This document shows, one piece after another, positions 43,735 to 51,780 of a DNA stretch of 64,000 bases. The notes under the pieces are model-generated. The model saw only the letters and a program-made list of their open reading frames with translations. It was not told where the DNA came from and made no database searches. A program made the position numbers and the translations under genes. This DNA comes from Fimbriiglobus ruber (GTDB lineage: Bacteria > Planctomycetota > Planctomycetia > Gemmatales > Gemmataceae), in NCBI RefSeq assembly GCF_002197845.1, contig NZ_NIDE01000003.1, positions 62,001-126,000 of the forward strand. The letters run 5' to 3'. Each line of letters opens with the position of its first letter. Positions within the stretch are counted from its first letter, which is position 1.

Positions 43735-44841
43735 ATGGCTGGACCGCACACCACCCCGACCCTGACTCGCGGCGAAGCCCGCACCCAGGGGCACGGTCCG
43801 CGCGAGTTCCGGCCCAACTACCTGTCGTTTGCCGGAACGTATCAGTGTAATTTGGCCTGCCCGCACTGCTGCGTCCCCATCGAGTGGACCGACCGGCTCG
43901 ATATTGCAGTCGCGACCCGCTTCCTCGAACAGGCCCATGAAGCGGGCATCGGCATCTTGGGCTTCACGGGCGGTGAGCCGTTTGTTTACCCCGAGTTCGT
44001 GATCGCCCTGACCCGCCGCGCGGCCGAACTCGGATTCCGGTTCGACAAGCTCATGTCGAACGGCGTCTGGTACACCGACGAAGACCAGCTCGCGCACATC
44101 CTCACCGAACTCCGTGACGCCGGCTTCAGCGGCAAACTCGGCCTGAGTGTGGACAAGTTCCACGGCATGGACATCGGGAAGTTGGCGGGGTACTGCCGGG
44201 TCGCACGACGGGTCTTCGACCGGGACAACATCGTCTCGTTGAGTTACGCCAGCCGGGCGCCGGACAAGGGTTTGGAACCCATCGAACGGCTCGCGCGGGA
44301 ACTGGGCGGCGTGATCGCCTGGTCGGACGTGCTGCGAAGGTATCTACTCGTCAGCGATGACTTTACGATGACGATGAACTGGAACCACCTCGCCCCGGTC
44401 GAGCGGGCCGAGAAGCTACCGGGCAACTCGTGGGACGGGACGTGGTTTCAAGAAGATTACTGCGAGGGGCCGGGGCAGGCGCTGATCGTGAACCCGCGCG
44501 GCGAGGTGAAGCCGTGTTGCGGCTTCGCGTCCGACCTGGACCAGCTCACCATCGGCAACATTTATTCGGACTCCGTGGAAGAGGTCGTCCGCCGCGGCCG
44601 GGCGCATCCGGTGGTCGGCAAGATCTTTAGCCAGGGGCTGAGCGCGATCCGCGACGAGATTCTGGCCCGCGACCCGAACGCCTTGCCCGGAGCGACCTCG
44701 AACCACTGTTACTTCTGCTGGTACGTTCTTTCCAAGGGCGTTTTTGATCAGACGCGAGATAATCCCGCGGATCGCGTGGGGAGCGGCGGACAATGGGAGA
44801 AGTTGAAAGCCGATGCGGAAGGTCGAATTAGTTTGATATGA
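43735..44841 (+). CDS. radical SAM protein with extra C-terminal cysteines
   Basis: A 368-residue radical SAM enzyme. The [4Fe-4S] motif is C38-NLA-C42-PH-C45 and the SAM-binding GGEP is at 79-82 (GFTGGEPF). The C-terminal part holds further cysteines (EDYCEG, VKPCCGF, HCYFCWY), like the SPASM/twitch auxiliary cluster of peptide- and protein-modifying enzymes. No small precursor peptide gene is evident next to it. It may modify a protein or a small molecule; the family does not determine which. The ATG at 43735 was chosen over an in-frame ATG at 43678. It is divergent from the PQQ gene, with 278 bp between them. Confidence 0.88.
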   Translation: MAGPHTTPTLTRGEARTQGHGPREFRPNYLSFAGTYQCNLACPHCCVPIEWTDRLDIAVATRFLEQAHEAGIGILGFTGGEPFVYPEFVIALTRRAAELGFRFDKLMSNGVWYTDEDQLAHILTELRDAGFSGKLGLSVDKFHGMDIGKLAGYCRVARRVFDRDNIVSLSYASRAPDKGLEPIERLARELGGVIAWSDVLRRYLLVSDDFTMTMNWNHLAPVERAEKLPGNSWDGTWFQEDYCEGPGQALIVNPRGEVKPCCGFASDLDQLTIGNIYSDSVEEVVRRGRAHPVVGKIFSQGLSAIRDEILARDPNALPGATSNHCYFCWYVLSKGVFDQTRDNPADRVGSGGQWEKLKADAEGRISLI

Positions 44842-45055
44842 CGTATTCCTACCACAGATCGCGTTCATCCCGAATCGAGACGGTGGCCTCGCACGGGCGT
44901 CTCCGTCACTGGCCGCAACGCGATATCCGAACGCGGGTTTCGTCCGTAAAACACTTACTCCAACGGGCGGGCTTCTCGCCCCCTGCAAGTGCATCGTTCC
45001 TCCTGCGCGGGACCGTACTCATGTCGCCGCCCGGCGAGAAGTTTTCGCCCGCCTA

Positions 45056-45190
45056 ATGACCTTGAACCGCGAACGCTATGCCGATGAAGTGAAGGAGGGC
45101 TTGCACGCAAAGAAGAAGCCCACGGCGGCGAAGCGAGGGAACCAGGCGACGACCGAACAGAGCGAGTTGTTTGGAGGACGGGAATCATGA
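45056..45190 (+). CDS. small protein preceding a toxin-antitoxin pair
   Basis: A 44-codon frame (MTLNRERYADEVKEGLHAKK to the stop at 45190), lysine- and glutamate-rich. It overlaps the ATG of the next gene by four bases (ATGA), typical of translational coupling. It may be a real leader or antitoxin-like peptide, or a remnant of a larger gene. Its codons look coding-like. No family is recognised. Confidence 0.45.
   Translation: MTLNRERYADEVKEGLHAKKKPTAAKRGNQATTEQSELFGGRES
45173..45178 (+). promoter_or_regulatory. ribosome binding site of the antitoxin-like gene
   Basis: GGAGGA lies 8 bases before the ATG at 45187, inside the end of the small upstream frame. It supports independent or coupled initiation there. 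Confidence 0.6.
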
Positions 45191-45480
45191 GTCTGACGGA
45201 AACCGTAATCGGCGGGACACTCAACGCCGATGGCACGCTGACACTCGACGACAAACCCAACCTGACGCCGGGCCGAGTTACGGTCGTGTTGCGTTCGGAA
45301 GTGGTGCACCTTCCCGCCGACGATCCATTCTGGCAACGGATGGCGGTGATTCTCGCCATTCCCCGAACGGGCCGCGATGACGGCGGGGCGGCGACGTTGA
45401 CCGAAGTGGAACAGAGCCGGCAGCAGTGGGAAGAACACCAGCGCGAAATCGAACGCCTTCAAGGAGAGGGTGGTTCGTGA
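45187..45480 (+). CDS. probable antitoxin partner of PIN toxin
   Basis: A 97-residue protein with a beta-rich N-terminus (VIGGTLNADGTLTLDDKP, PGRVTVVLRSE) and a helical acidic C-terminal tail (TEVEQSRQQWEEHQREIERL). This layout matches antitoxins that wrap PIN-domain toxins. Its stop overlaps the GTG start of the PIN gene (GTGA at 45477-45480). I do not recognise a DNA-binding motif with certainty, and the role is inferred from position. Confidence 0.65.
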   Translation: MSLTETVIGGTLNADGTLTLDDKPNLTPGRVTVVLRSEVVHLPADDPFWQRMAVILAIPRTGRDDGGAATLTEVEQSRQQWEEHQREIERLQGEGGS

Positions 45481-45881
45481 AGGTGTACTTCGACACCAAT
45501 TGCATTATCTACTTTCTGGAGAACAACCCGACGTGGTTCGCCAGGGTGGTCGCTCGACTTGCCGCGCTTCGCGCCGCGGGCGATGAAATCGCGGCGGGAG
45601 ATCTGGCGCGGGCCGAATGTCTCGTCGCTCCGTTCAAACGCGGCGATGCGGGATTGGAGGCTCGCTATCGAGCGTTTTTCGGCGATCCCGACGTGATCGT
45701 GTTGCCGATGACGGTGGCTGTGTGCGAGCGAGCGGCCCGGATTCGCGCGGTACATTCCACGATCAAGTTGCCCGATGCTCTACACTTGGCCACGGCCATC
45801 GAACACGGTTGCGGAACGTTCGCGACGGCGGATGCGAAGTTGGCCATTTGCCCGGATATTGCCGTGGAGGTGTTGAAATGA
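45477..45881 (+). CDS. PIN-domain ribonuclease toxin (VapC-like)
   Basis: A 134-residue PIN-domain protein. The acidic quartet that binds the metal ions is present: Asp6 (VYFDTNCI), Glu47 (RAECLV), Asp100 (KLPDALHL) and Asp119 (FATADAKL). VapC-type toxins cut tRNA or rRNA when their antitoxin is lost. The start is GTG at 45477, with AAGGAG upstream and a four-base overlap with the antitoxin gene; the frame opens further upstream inside the antitoxin gene, which is a shadow. The PrpD-type gene starts 65 bp downstream. Confidence 0.88.
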   Translation: MKVYFDTNCIIYFLENNPTWFARVVARLAALRAAGDEIAAGDLARAECLVAPFKRGDAGLEARYRAFFGDPDVIVLPMTVAVCERAARIRAVHSTIKLPDALHLATAIEHGCGTFATADAKLAICPDIAVEVLK

Positions 45882-45945
45882 CAGATGCCCACTACCTCCA
45901 CAACCCGCCGACGTATTTTCGTTCCTTCTCCACGGGACAGTACCC

Positions 45946-47316
45946 ATGTCGCAGACACTCGCTGACCGCTTGGCCCACTACGCGGCCGGCCTCACGTTCG
46001 AGCATTTGACCCGGGAGGCCGTCCACGAGACCAAGCGGCGGGTCATCGACTCGTTCGCCACCGCCGTCGGCGCGATGCCGGCGGAAGCATACGCGATCGC
46101 CCGGAAGTGTGCGGCCCGGGTCTCAGGTCACCCCGGTGCCTCGATTCTCGGGGGTGGAACATCGAGCCCGGAGTGGGCGACTTTCGTCAACGGGTTGCTC
46201 ATCCGCTACCTCGACTTCAACGACACCTACCTCGCGAAAGAGCCCGCCCACCCGAGCGACAACCTGGCACCCGTGTTCGCCGTCGGCGAAGCGGTGAATG
46301 CGGGCGGCAAGGATCTCATCACGGGAGCCGTTCTGGCTTACGAGATCCAGTGCCGGTTCTGCGACGCCGCGAGCCTCCGCAAACACGGCGTCGACCACGT
46401 CACTTACGGCGCGATCTCGTCCGCCGCGGCGGCCGCCCGATTGATGCGGCTCTCCCCGACAAAAATCACCCACGCGATCGGGCTAGCGGGCGTCTGCAAC
46501 GTCGCGCTGCGTCAGACGCGGTCGGGCGAGCTGAGCATGTGGAAGGGCTGCGCGTTCGCGAACGCGGCACGCAACGGGGTGTTCGCGGCGACCCTGGCGG
46601 CCGACGGCATGTCCGGCCCGGCCCCGATTTTCGAGGGCGACCTCGGCTTCTTTCAGCTGGTGAGCCGGGAGCCGTTCGTCCCGGCCCCGTTCGGCAGCGA
46701 GTCGGGTAACGCCGACGGGTTCATGATTAACAAGACGTACATCAAATTCTGGCCCGCGGAGTACCACTCGCAGAGCGCGATCGACGCCGCGATCCAGCTA
46801 CGAACTGAATTGGGCGGCGACGTGTCCGGCGTCACCGCGATCGACATTCACACGTTCGAGGCGAGTTACAACATCATCGGGAAGTACAAGGAAGCGTGGG
46901 CACCGAAGACCCGCGAGACGGCCGACCACAGTCTGCCGTACTGCACCGCGGCAGCCCTTTTCGACGGCGACGTGACGCTTGACACGTTCGACGAAAAGCG
47001 ATTCACCGACCCCGCACTGGTCGCGTTCACCGGCAAGGTCAACGTCCACCTCGACGACGCGCTCACGCCGCGATACCCGCGCGGCATCCCGAACCGGATC
47101 ACCGTCACCCTCGCGGACGGGCGGAAGTTGCAGAAAGAGGTCGAGTTCCCGCGCGGGCACGCGGGCAACCCGATGACCGACGCGGAAGTCGAAACCAAGT
47201 TCCGCGGCACGGTGGAACCGCGCTACGGTAAAGCTCGGGCCGACGCCATTCTCGCCCAGTGTTGGGATCTGGAAAACTTGACGAGTGTGACCGAACTGAT
47301 CCGCCTATTCGATTAG
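45946..47316 (+). CDS. MmgE/PrpD family protein
   Basis: A 456-residue protein of the MmgE/PrpD family, which includes 2-methylcitrate dehydratase and related lyases. It starts MSQTLADRLAHYAAGL and carries family landmarks such as RRVIDSFATAVGAMP, RYLDFNDTYL (the PrpD active-site-like Asp-Phe-Asn-Asp segment), EIQCRFCDA and YHSQSAIDAA. Methylcitrate-cycle partners (PrpB, PrpC) are not in the window, so it may be a different lyase of the same fold. No signal peptide. The start at 45946 has no rival. Confidence 0.85.
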   Translation: MSQTLADRLAHYAAGLTFEHLTREAVHETKRRVIDSFATAVGAMPAEAYAIARKCAARVSGHPGASILGGGTSSPEWATFVNGLLIRYLDFNDTYLAKEPAHPSDNLAPVFAVGEAVNAGGKDLITGAVLAYEIQCRFCDAASLRKHGVDHVTYGAISSAAAAARLMRLSPTKITHAIGLAGVCNVALRQTRSGELSMWKGCAFANAARNGVFAATLAADGMSGPAPIFEGDLGFFQLVSREPFVPAPFGSESGNADGFMINKTYIKFWPAEYHSQSAIDAAIQLRTELGGDVSGVTAIDIHTFEASYNIIGKYKEAWAPKTRETADHSLPYCTAAALFDGDVTLDTFDEKRFTDPALVAFTGKVNVHLDDALTPRYPRGIPNRITVTLADGRKLQKEVEFPRGHAGNPMTDAEVETKFRGTVEPRYGKARADAILAQCWDLENLTSVTELIRLFD

Positions 47317-47364
47317 CGAATCATTGTCACGTTGCGGAACGTCGATATCCCGCATCACGACCGC

Positions 47365-49032
47365 TTATTTCTTGTTGCGGTCGAGTTTGAAGACGAGAAC
47401 CCGGGCCTTGTCGCGCGGGGTGTCCTCGGGCCAGAAATAGACGACCTCCGACCGCCCGTCGCTCGCCACGTTGAGCGCGTCCTGGCGCCGCGGCAACTCG
47501 GACTTCGGGGCGTCGTCCGGCTCGGTCTCGACCACCGCGTACACGACGGCCGCGTCGCCCTTGTCCGGCGGCACCGTGTAAACGGAGCGGCCGGCGTAGA
47601 ACTGGGCCCACTCGAACGGGTCGATGAGGGCGTCGTCCGGGGAAATCACGGTGGAGAGGTAGCGGCCCGCTTCGATGTGCCCGTACCGTTTCTTGTGTGG
47701 CGTTTTCAGCAGGGGGAACAAACCCGCCCCGAAACACGCGATCAGAAGAACCGCGCCCGTCGCCGGTTGGCCGATCCGACGCAAGACCCCGACCGCGTCC
47801 GTGAGCCGGCGGGTGAGTTCGCTCGCAGCGAACCCCGCGAAAATACTGCCGACATACACGATCGGGAGCGTGTGGCGTTCCGACAAATAGTGGTTCGTGT
47901 GGACGCCGACTTTTTGCCCGTAATAGGCGAGGGCGGCAAGAATCGGGAGCATGAACGCCATAAAAACGACCGGCACCCAGAGCCACGGTTCGGCCCGGAA
48001 CCGGGTGGCCGCCAACAAGAAGCCGATCGACCCGAGGACGAAGCCGTAATAGTGGGACGTTTTGAGCGTTTCCATCACCAGCGCCTTCCCGACCCACATT
48101 CCCAACGACCCGTCTTTCGTCGAGTCGTACCAGGCGGCGAACAGGGCCGGCGACGTCACGGCAGCCCCCGACCCGGCCGGGCTACCGAACACCCGCTCGA
48201 TGAGCTTCAAGGGCGACTGCAGCAGGTTCTCGGCGGCGGGTTTCTTGCTCACCCCGCCGATCGTGTACATGTACGGCCCCGCGACCAAAGCGCAACCGGC
48301 CGCGAGGGCCGCCAACCGGCCGACCGTCGCTCCGGCCGCCCACCGGCGCACGACCGCGTGGGCGGCGACGACGACGACGACGGCCGCGAACGCAACGGCT
48401 CCCTCCGGCCGAACCAGGTACGCCGCCCCGCAGGCCGCCCCGCACCCCAGAAACCTCACGACGCCGGGGCACTTGACGGCCAATATCCCGAGCAACAGTG
48501 CGGTCGCCAAACAGAGGAGATACAATCCTTCCGTGAGGCCGTCCGAGGTCACGTGGGCGGTCACGGGGAGGACCTGAAACATGAACGCCCCCGCGAAACC
48601 GGCGAACGGACTGAACAAGGTCCGCCCGAGCCAGTACGACGGAAACACCAGTAGGACGGCGGCGACCGCACTGGCGACCCGGGTACTCAGCATGATCTGG
48701 TCTTGAAGTACGTCGCCGGGGCTCAGCGTGTGAACGATCGTGTACGTCGCCAGGACGGCGGCCGGAAAGCCGGGGGGTTGCTTGACGTCCGGGTCCTTTA
48801 ATACCTCCTGGACGGACGACTTGTTCACGACGGACGGATTCTGGAGCCGCAGGGCGATCCGCGCGAACTCGATGCCGTCCCGGGCCGTCACTTGCGTACG
48901 CGCGACGAGCCAGGTGTGAATCGCGACCGCGACGACGACCAGGACGCACAGCCAGACGCGGTCGCCGCCCGCCGTGGTTCGCGGGGCGGCCACGTCGAGG
49001 TGTTCGCTGGTGTGGACTTCGGTCGTCATCAT
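47365..49032 (-). CDS. ArnT/PMT-like membrane glycosyltransferase (GT39 family)
   Basis: A 555-residue integral membrane protein with about ten to twelve helices (first at about 27-44). The first extracytoplasmic loop contains the acidic ARDGIEFARIAL, in line with the loop-1 aspartate of GT-C glycosyltransferases such as ArnT and PMT, which use polyprenyl-phosphate sugar donors. The C-terminal 110 residues form a soluble region (YGHIEAGRYLSTVISPD, RSVYTVPPDKGDAAVV). The acceptor is unknown. It is convergent with the PrpD-type gene and divergent from the ArfB-type gene. Confidence 0.78.
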   Translation of the reverse strand: MMTTEVHTSEHLDVAAPRTTAGGDRVWLCVLVVVAVAIHTWLVARTQVTARDGIEFARIALRLQNPSVVNKSSVQEVLKDPDVKQPPGFPAAVLATYTIVHTLSPGDVLQDQIMLSTRVASAVAAVLLVFPSYWLGRTLFSPFAGFAGAFMFQVLPVTAHVTSDGLTEGLYLLCLATALLLGILAVKCPGVVRFLGCGAACGAAYLVRPEGAVAFAAVVVVVAAHAVVRRWAAGATVGRLAALAAGCALVAGPYMYTIGGVSKKPAAENLLQSPLKLIERVFGSPAGSGAAVTSPALFAAWYDSTKDGSLGMWVGKALVMETLKTSHYYGFVLGSIGFLLAATRFRAEPWLWVPVVFMAFMLPILAALAYYGQKVGVHTNHYLSERHTLPIVYVGSIFAGFAASELTRRLTDAVGVLRRIGQPATGAVLLIACFGAGLFPLLKTPHKKRYGHIEAGRYLSTVISPDDALIDPFEWAQFYAGRSVYTVPPDKGDAAVVYAVVETEPDDAPKSELPRRQDALNVASDGRSEVVYFWPEDTPRDKARVLVFKLDRNKK

Positions 49033-49299
49033 CGTCCGTTGACTCCGTAAACCGCCCGCTCTGCCCGTGGCGCGAGTGGTGGATGGTAGGCGACGCGGCC
49101 AGCGGGCGTCAATACGGGGTCGCTAGCGGACGTGAGCCGCCTTACGACGGGTTGCGAGTTTCGCGCAGTAAACTGCTCGAATCCTTGATTTTCGGAAGTG
49201 GCCAGCTCGATAAGACGTTCGGAAAGTCTGTCGTATTGTCCTCGAAGCCGACCTGCCGCGCCGGCTCCCGTGTTTGAATGACCTGATGAAAGGGCTGTC

Positions 49300-49719
49300 G
49301 TGTTGCCAGTTACCGATACCATCGCGATACCGGACGACGAACTCGACTGGTCCTACGCGCGGTCCAGCGGCCCGGGCGGGCAGAACGTGAACAAGGTCGC
49401 GTCCAAAGCCGTGCTGCGCTGGGCGTATGGCGCCAGCCGCAGCGTTCCCCTGGACGTAAAGATGCGGCTGCGGACCGCACACCCCGCCCGCGTGACTGTG
49501 GACGGAGATTTCCTGGTCGTCTCCCAAAAGTACCGAGACCAGGAACGCAATCGGGCGGACTGTTTGGAAAAATTGGCCGCGATGATCCGCGCGGCGGCAG
49601 TGGCTCCCGTGCCCCGCAAGGTCACAAAACCGACCAAGGGATCGAAACGGCGGCGGGTGGCTGACAAGCGGCACCAGTCCACCCGCAAAGAACAGCGGCG
49701 GAGCCCGCGAGACGAGTAA
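49300..49719 (+). CDS. arfB: peptidyl-tRNA hydrolase ArfB (release factor-like ribosome rescue)
   Basis: A 139-residue release-factor-type hydrolase. The catalytic GGQ motif is in SSGPGGQNVNKVASKA (residues 26-28). A basic C-terminal tail (KGSKRRRVADKRHQSTRK) should insert into the empty mRNA channel of a stalled ribosome. Length and tail match ArfB/YaeJ, which frees peptides from ribosomes that lack a stop codon. The start is GTG at 49300, or the TTG right after it. The promoter should lie in the 267 bp shared with the divergent glycosyltransferase gene. Confidence 0.9.
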   Translation: MLPVTDTIAIPDDELDWSYARSSGPGGQNVNKVASKAVLRWAYGASRSVPLDVKMRLRTAHPARVTVDGDFLVVSQKYRDQERNRADCLEKLAAMIRAAAVAPVPRKVTKPTKGSKRRRVADKRHQSTRKEQRRSPRDE

Positions 49720-49773
49720 CCGCGGAACACCGGCCCGCGAGCCGGTCGCGTTCTCGAACGCCTTTCCGGCGCG

Positions 49774-51525
49774 TCAGTCGTTCACTTTCATGCCAAGGGT
49801 TTCCGCGAACCCGCGCACGATCTGGTTGCCCGGCTTGGTCGGCTGGTGATACCCCCACATCCCCCGGAGCGCTTCAAAGCTCATCAGGGCTCCCAGGAAC
49901 ATCACGATCAGGGTCGGGAAGAGTACGAGCGCCGGCAACGGACCCCACTTGGCGGGCGCGGCGATCACCGTGCGAACGACGGTCTCCGGTTCGACGTCTT
50001 CCCCGCCCCGCACGCCGCGGAGGGCGGAGCTTGCCGACGCCCCGTCTTCCAGCATGACGCCGCCCAAGGCGTCTTCGTCGTGGACGACTGGCGCCTCGTC
50101 GTCCAGAAGCATCACCTGGCTGGCGCTCTCGTCCTCGGCGGGCACGTCGAGGTCGTTCACGTCGACTTCGAACCCGGTGTTCTCCAGGTCCGTGTCGGCC
50201 GAATCGACCGCGACGACTTCCGACCCGGATTCCTCGCCGACGACCGGGAGTTCAAAATCCGTTTCAAAAATGTCGCCCTTGTTGGCTTCGTCGGACGCGG
50301 GGGCCGACTCGGCCAGGACGTCCAGCGACTCCGACGACTCGTCCAGGGACAGTTCAAACTCGGAGTCCGAATCGGAGTCGGACGCGAGCGGATCGGGCCG
50401 CGCCCCGCCGCTCTTCCACTCGCCCTTGCGCGGTGGAGTCGGCTCGTCGAGCGACAACTCGAAATCGATGTCGGAGTCCTTATCGTCCGCCCCCTTGGAA
50501 CCGCCCGACCCGGGACCGGCCAACGCCTTGCCGACGCCGGACTTGCCGCCCTTCTTCGTGTCGGACTTCCCGGCCAGATTCGGCCCCGACTTGCCCGACT
50601 TGATCTTGGACCCGGCGCCCGATTTCGGTTCCCGCTTTTCGAGCGAGACACCGCTGTCGGCCGGCTTGCCGAGGTTGATGCCGCTCTGCCCGCCGGTCCG
50701 GTTGTCCGCCAGACCGAGGCCGCCGAGGTCGACCTCTTCGCTACTGTCGGGATTGAGATTCAATTCAAAGGAATCGCTGTCGGCGTCGAGGCTCAGCTCG
50801 AATTCGCTGCTGCTGTCGGCCGAGTCCTTATCCTGCGGCGGCACGGACTTCGGCCCCGGAATTTTCGCGGACTCCGGCCCGGCCAGTTTCTTGCCCGACT
50901 TCGGGGCGGACAGCTTCATCGAACTGCTGGGCTTGATCACCGCGCTGCCGGGCCCGCTCAGGTCGATCGCCATTTCTTCGGTCTGGAGGGCGGACAACGC
51001 GTCGTCTCCACCCTTGGGCGTAATCTTCGACGGCGGCCCTTTGGGCGCCTCCTCCAGCCGGACGTCGCTGTCCGGCTTTTTGCCGGCCTGGCTTTTGCCC
51101 GATTTGCCGATGCCCGACTTGCCGCTCGGCATCGTGAAGATGTCGTCGTCCTCGGCCGTGATGAGCAGCGGGTCGTCGTCGACCGGCGGCTTCGGAGCTT
51201 TGGCGGCCGGCGCTTTAGCGGCCGGAGTTTTCGGGGGCGGTGGCGCGACGATTTCGGAATCGGGTTCGAGTGAGAACGTAAACTCTTCGGACGAATCCGA
51301 CGAATCGACCGGCGAGGAGCCGACCGGAGCCAACGGCAACCCGGGGTCGCTCGCCGCCCCGAGGCTACGGGCCAGTTCGTCGATGTCCGCGGCGCGGAAC
51401 CGGAGGGTGGCCCCGTCGCGGAACGGCCGGATGGACGTCCATTCGATTTTGAGCCGGCGCTTGAATTCCTCGGGACTGATCCCGAGCCGGCTGGCTGCTT
51501 CGTCGAGGGTGTAAAACTGAGCCAT
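49774..51525 (-). CDS. tail-anchored protein with N-terminal excisionase-type HTH
   Basis: A 583-residue protein with three parts. Residues 1-57 form a MerR/excisionase-like helix-turn-helix (FYTLDEAASRLGISPEEF). Residues 60-500 are low complexity, rich in Ser, Asp, Glu, Pro, Lys and Gly, with repeats such as DSDSEFELSLDESSE. A single hydrophobic segment near the end (ALVLFPTLIVMFLGALMSF) is followed by a 32-residue tail. It looks like a cytosolic domain held at the membrane by its C-terminus. Similar proteins occur widely in planctomycetes. Whether the HTH binds DNA or another protein is unknown. No partner gene is adjacent. Confidence 0.78.
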   Translation of the reverse strand: MAQFYTLDEAASRLGISPEEFKRRLKIEWTSIRPFRDGATLRFRAADIDELARSLGAASDPGLPLAPVGSSPVDSSDSSEEFTFSLEPDSEIVAPPPPKTPAAKAPAAKAPKPPVDDDPLLITAEDDDIFTMPSGKSGIGKSGKSQAGKKPDSDVRLEEAPKGPPSKITPKGGDDALSALQTEEMAIDLSGPGSAVIKPSSSMKLSAPKSGKKLAGPESAKIPGPKSVPPQDKDSADSSSEFELSLDADSDSFELNLNPDSSEEVDLGGLGLADNRTGGQSGINLGKPADSGVSLEKREPKSGAGSKIKSGKSGPNLAGKSDTKKGGKSGVGKALAGPGSGGSKGADDKDSDIDFELSLDEPTPPRKGEWKSGGARPDPLASDSDSDSEFELSLDESSESLDVLAESAPASDEANKGDIFETDFELPVVGEESGSEVVAVDSADTDLENTGFEVDVNDLDVPAEDESASQVMLLDDEAPVVHDEDALGGVMLEDGASASSALRGVRGGEDVEPETVVRTVIAAPAKWGPLPALVLFPTLIVMFLGALMSFEALRGMWGYHQPTKPGNQIVRGFAETLGMKVND

Positions 51526-51780
51526 GGTGGTTTCTCGCGCCGAGCGCCGGGAATTGGCCGCGACGCCGGAGCCGGTCCGCGCCGCCTACTTCTTACCCAC
51601 TTTACCTGATTCTAAATACCCGGCCCGGCGACACAAGAGAATAAGCGACAGGAGGTAACATTCCGCCCGACGCTCTGTAGGGCCGGTGCCGGTCGTAGCG
51701 GTTCGCCCGCGAGGGGAAAAGCCGCCCCGGGCAATTTTACTTCAGACGCGATCACCCAGGTGTCGCCTCGGCACGCCGGG

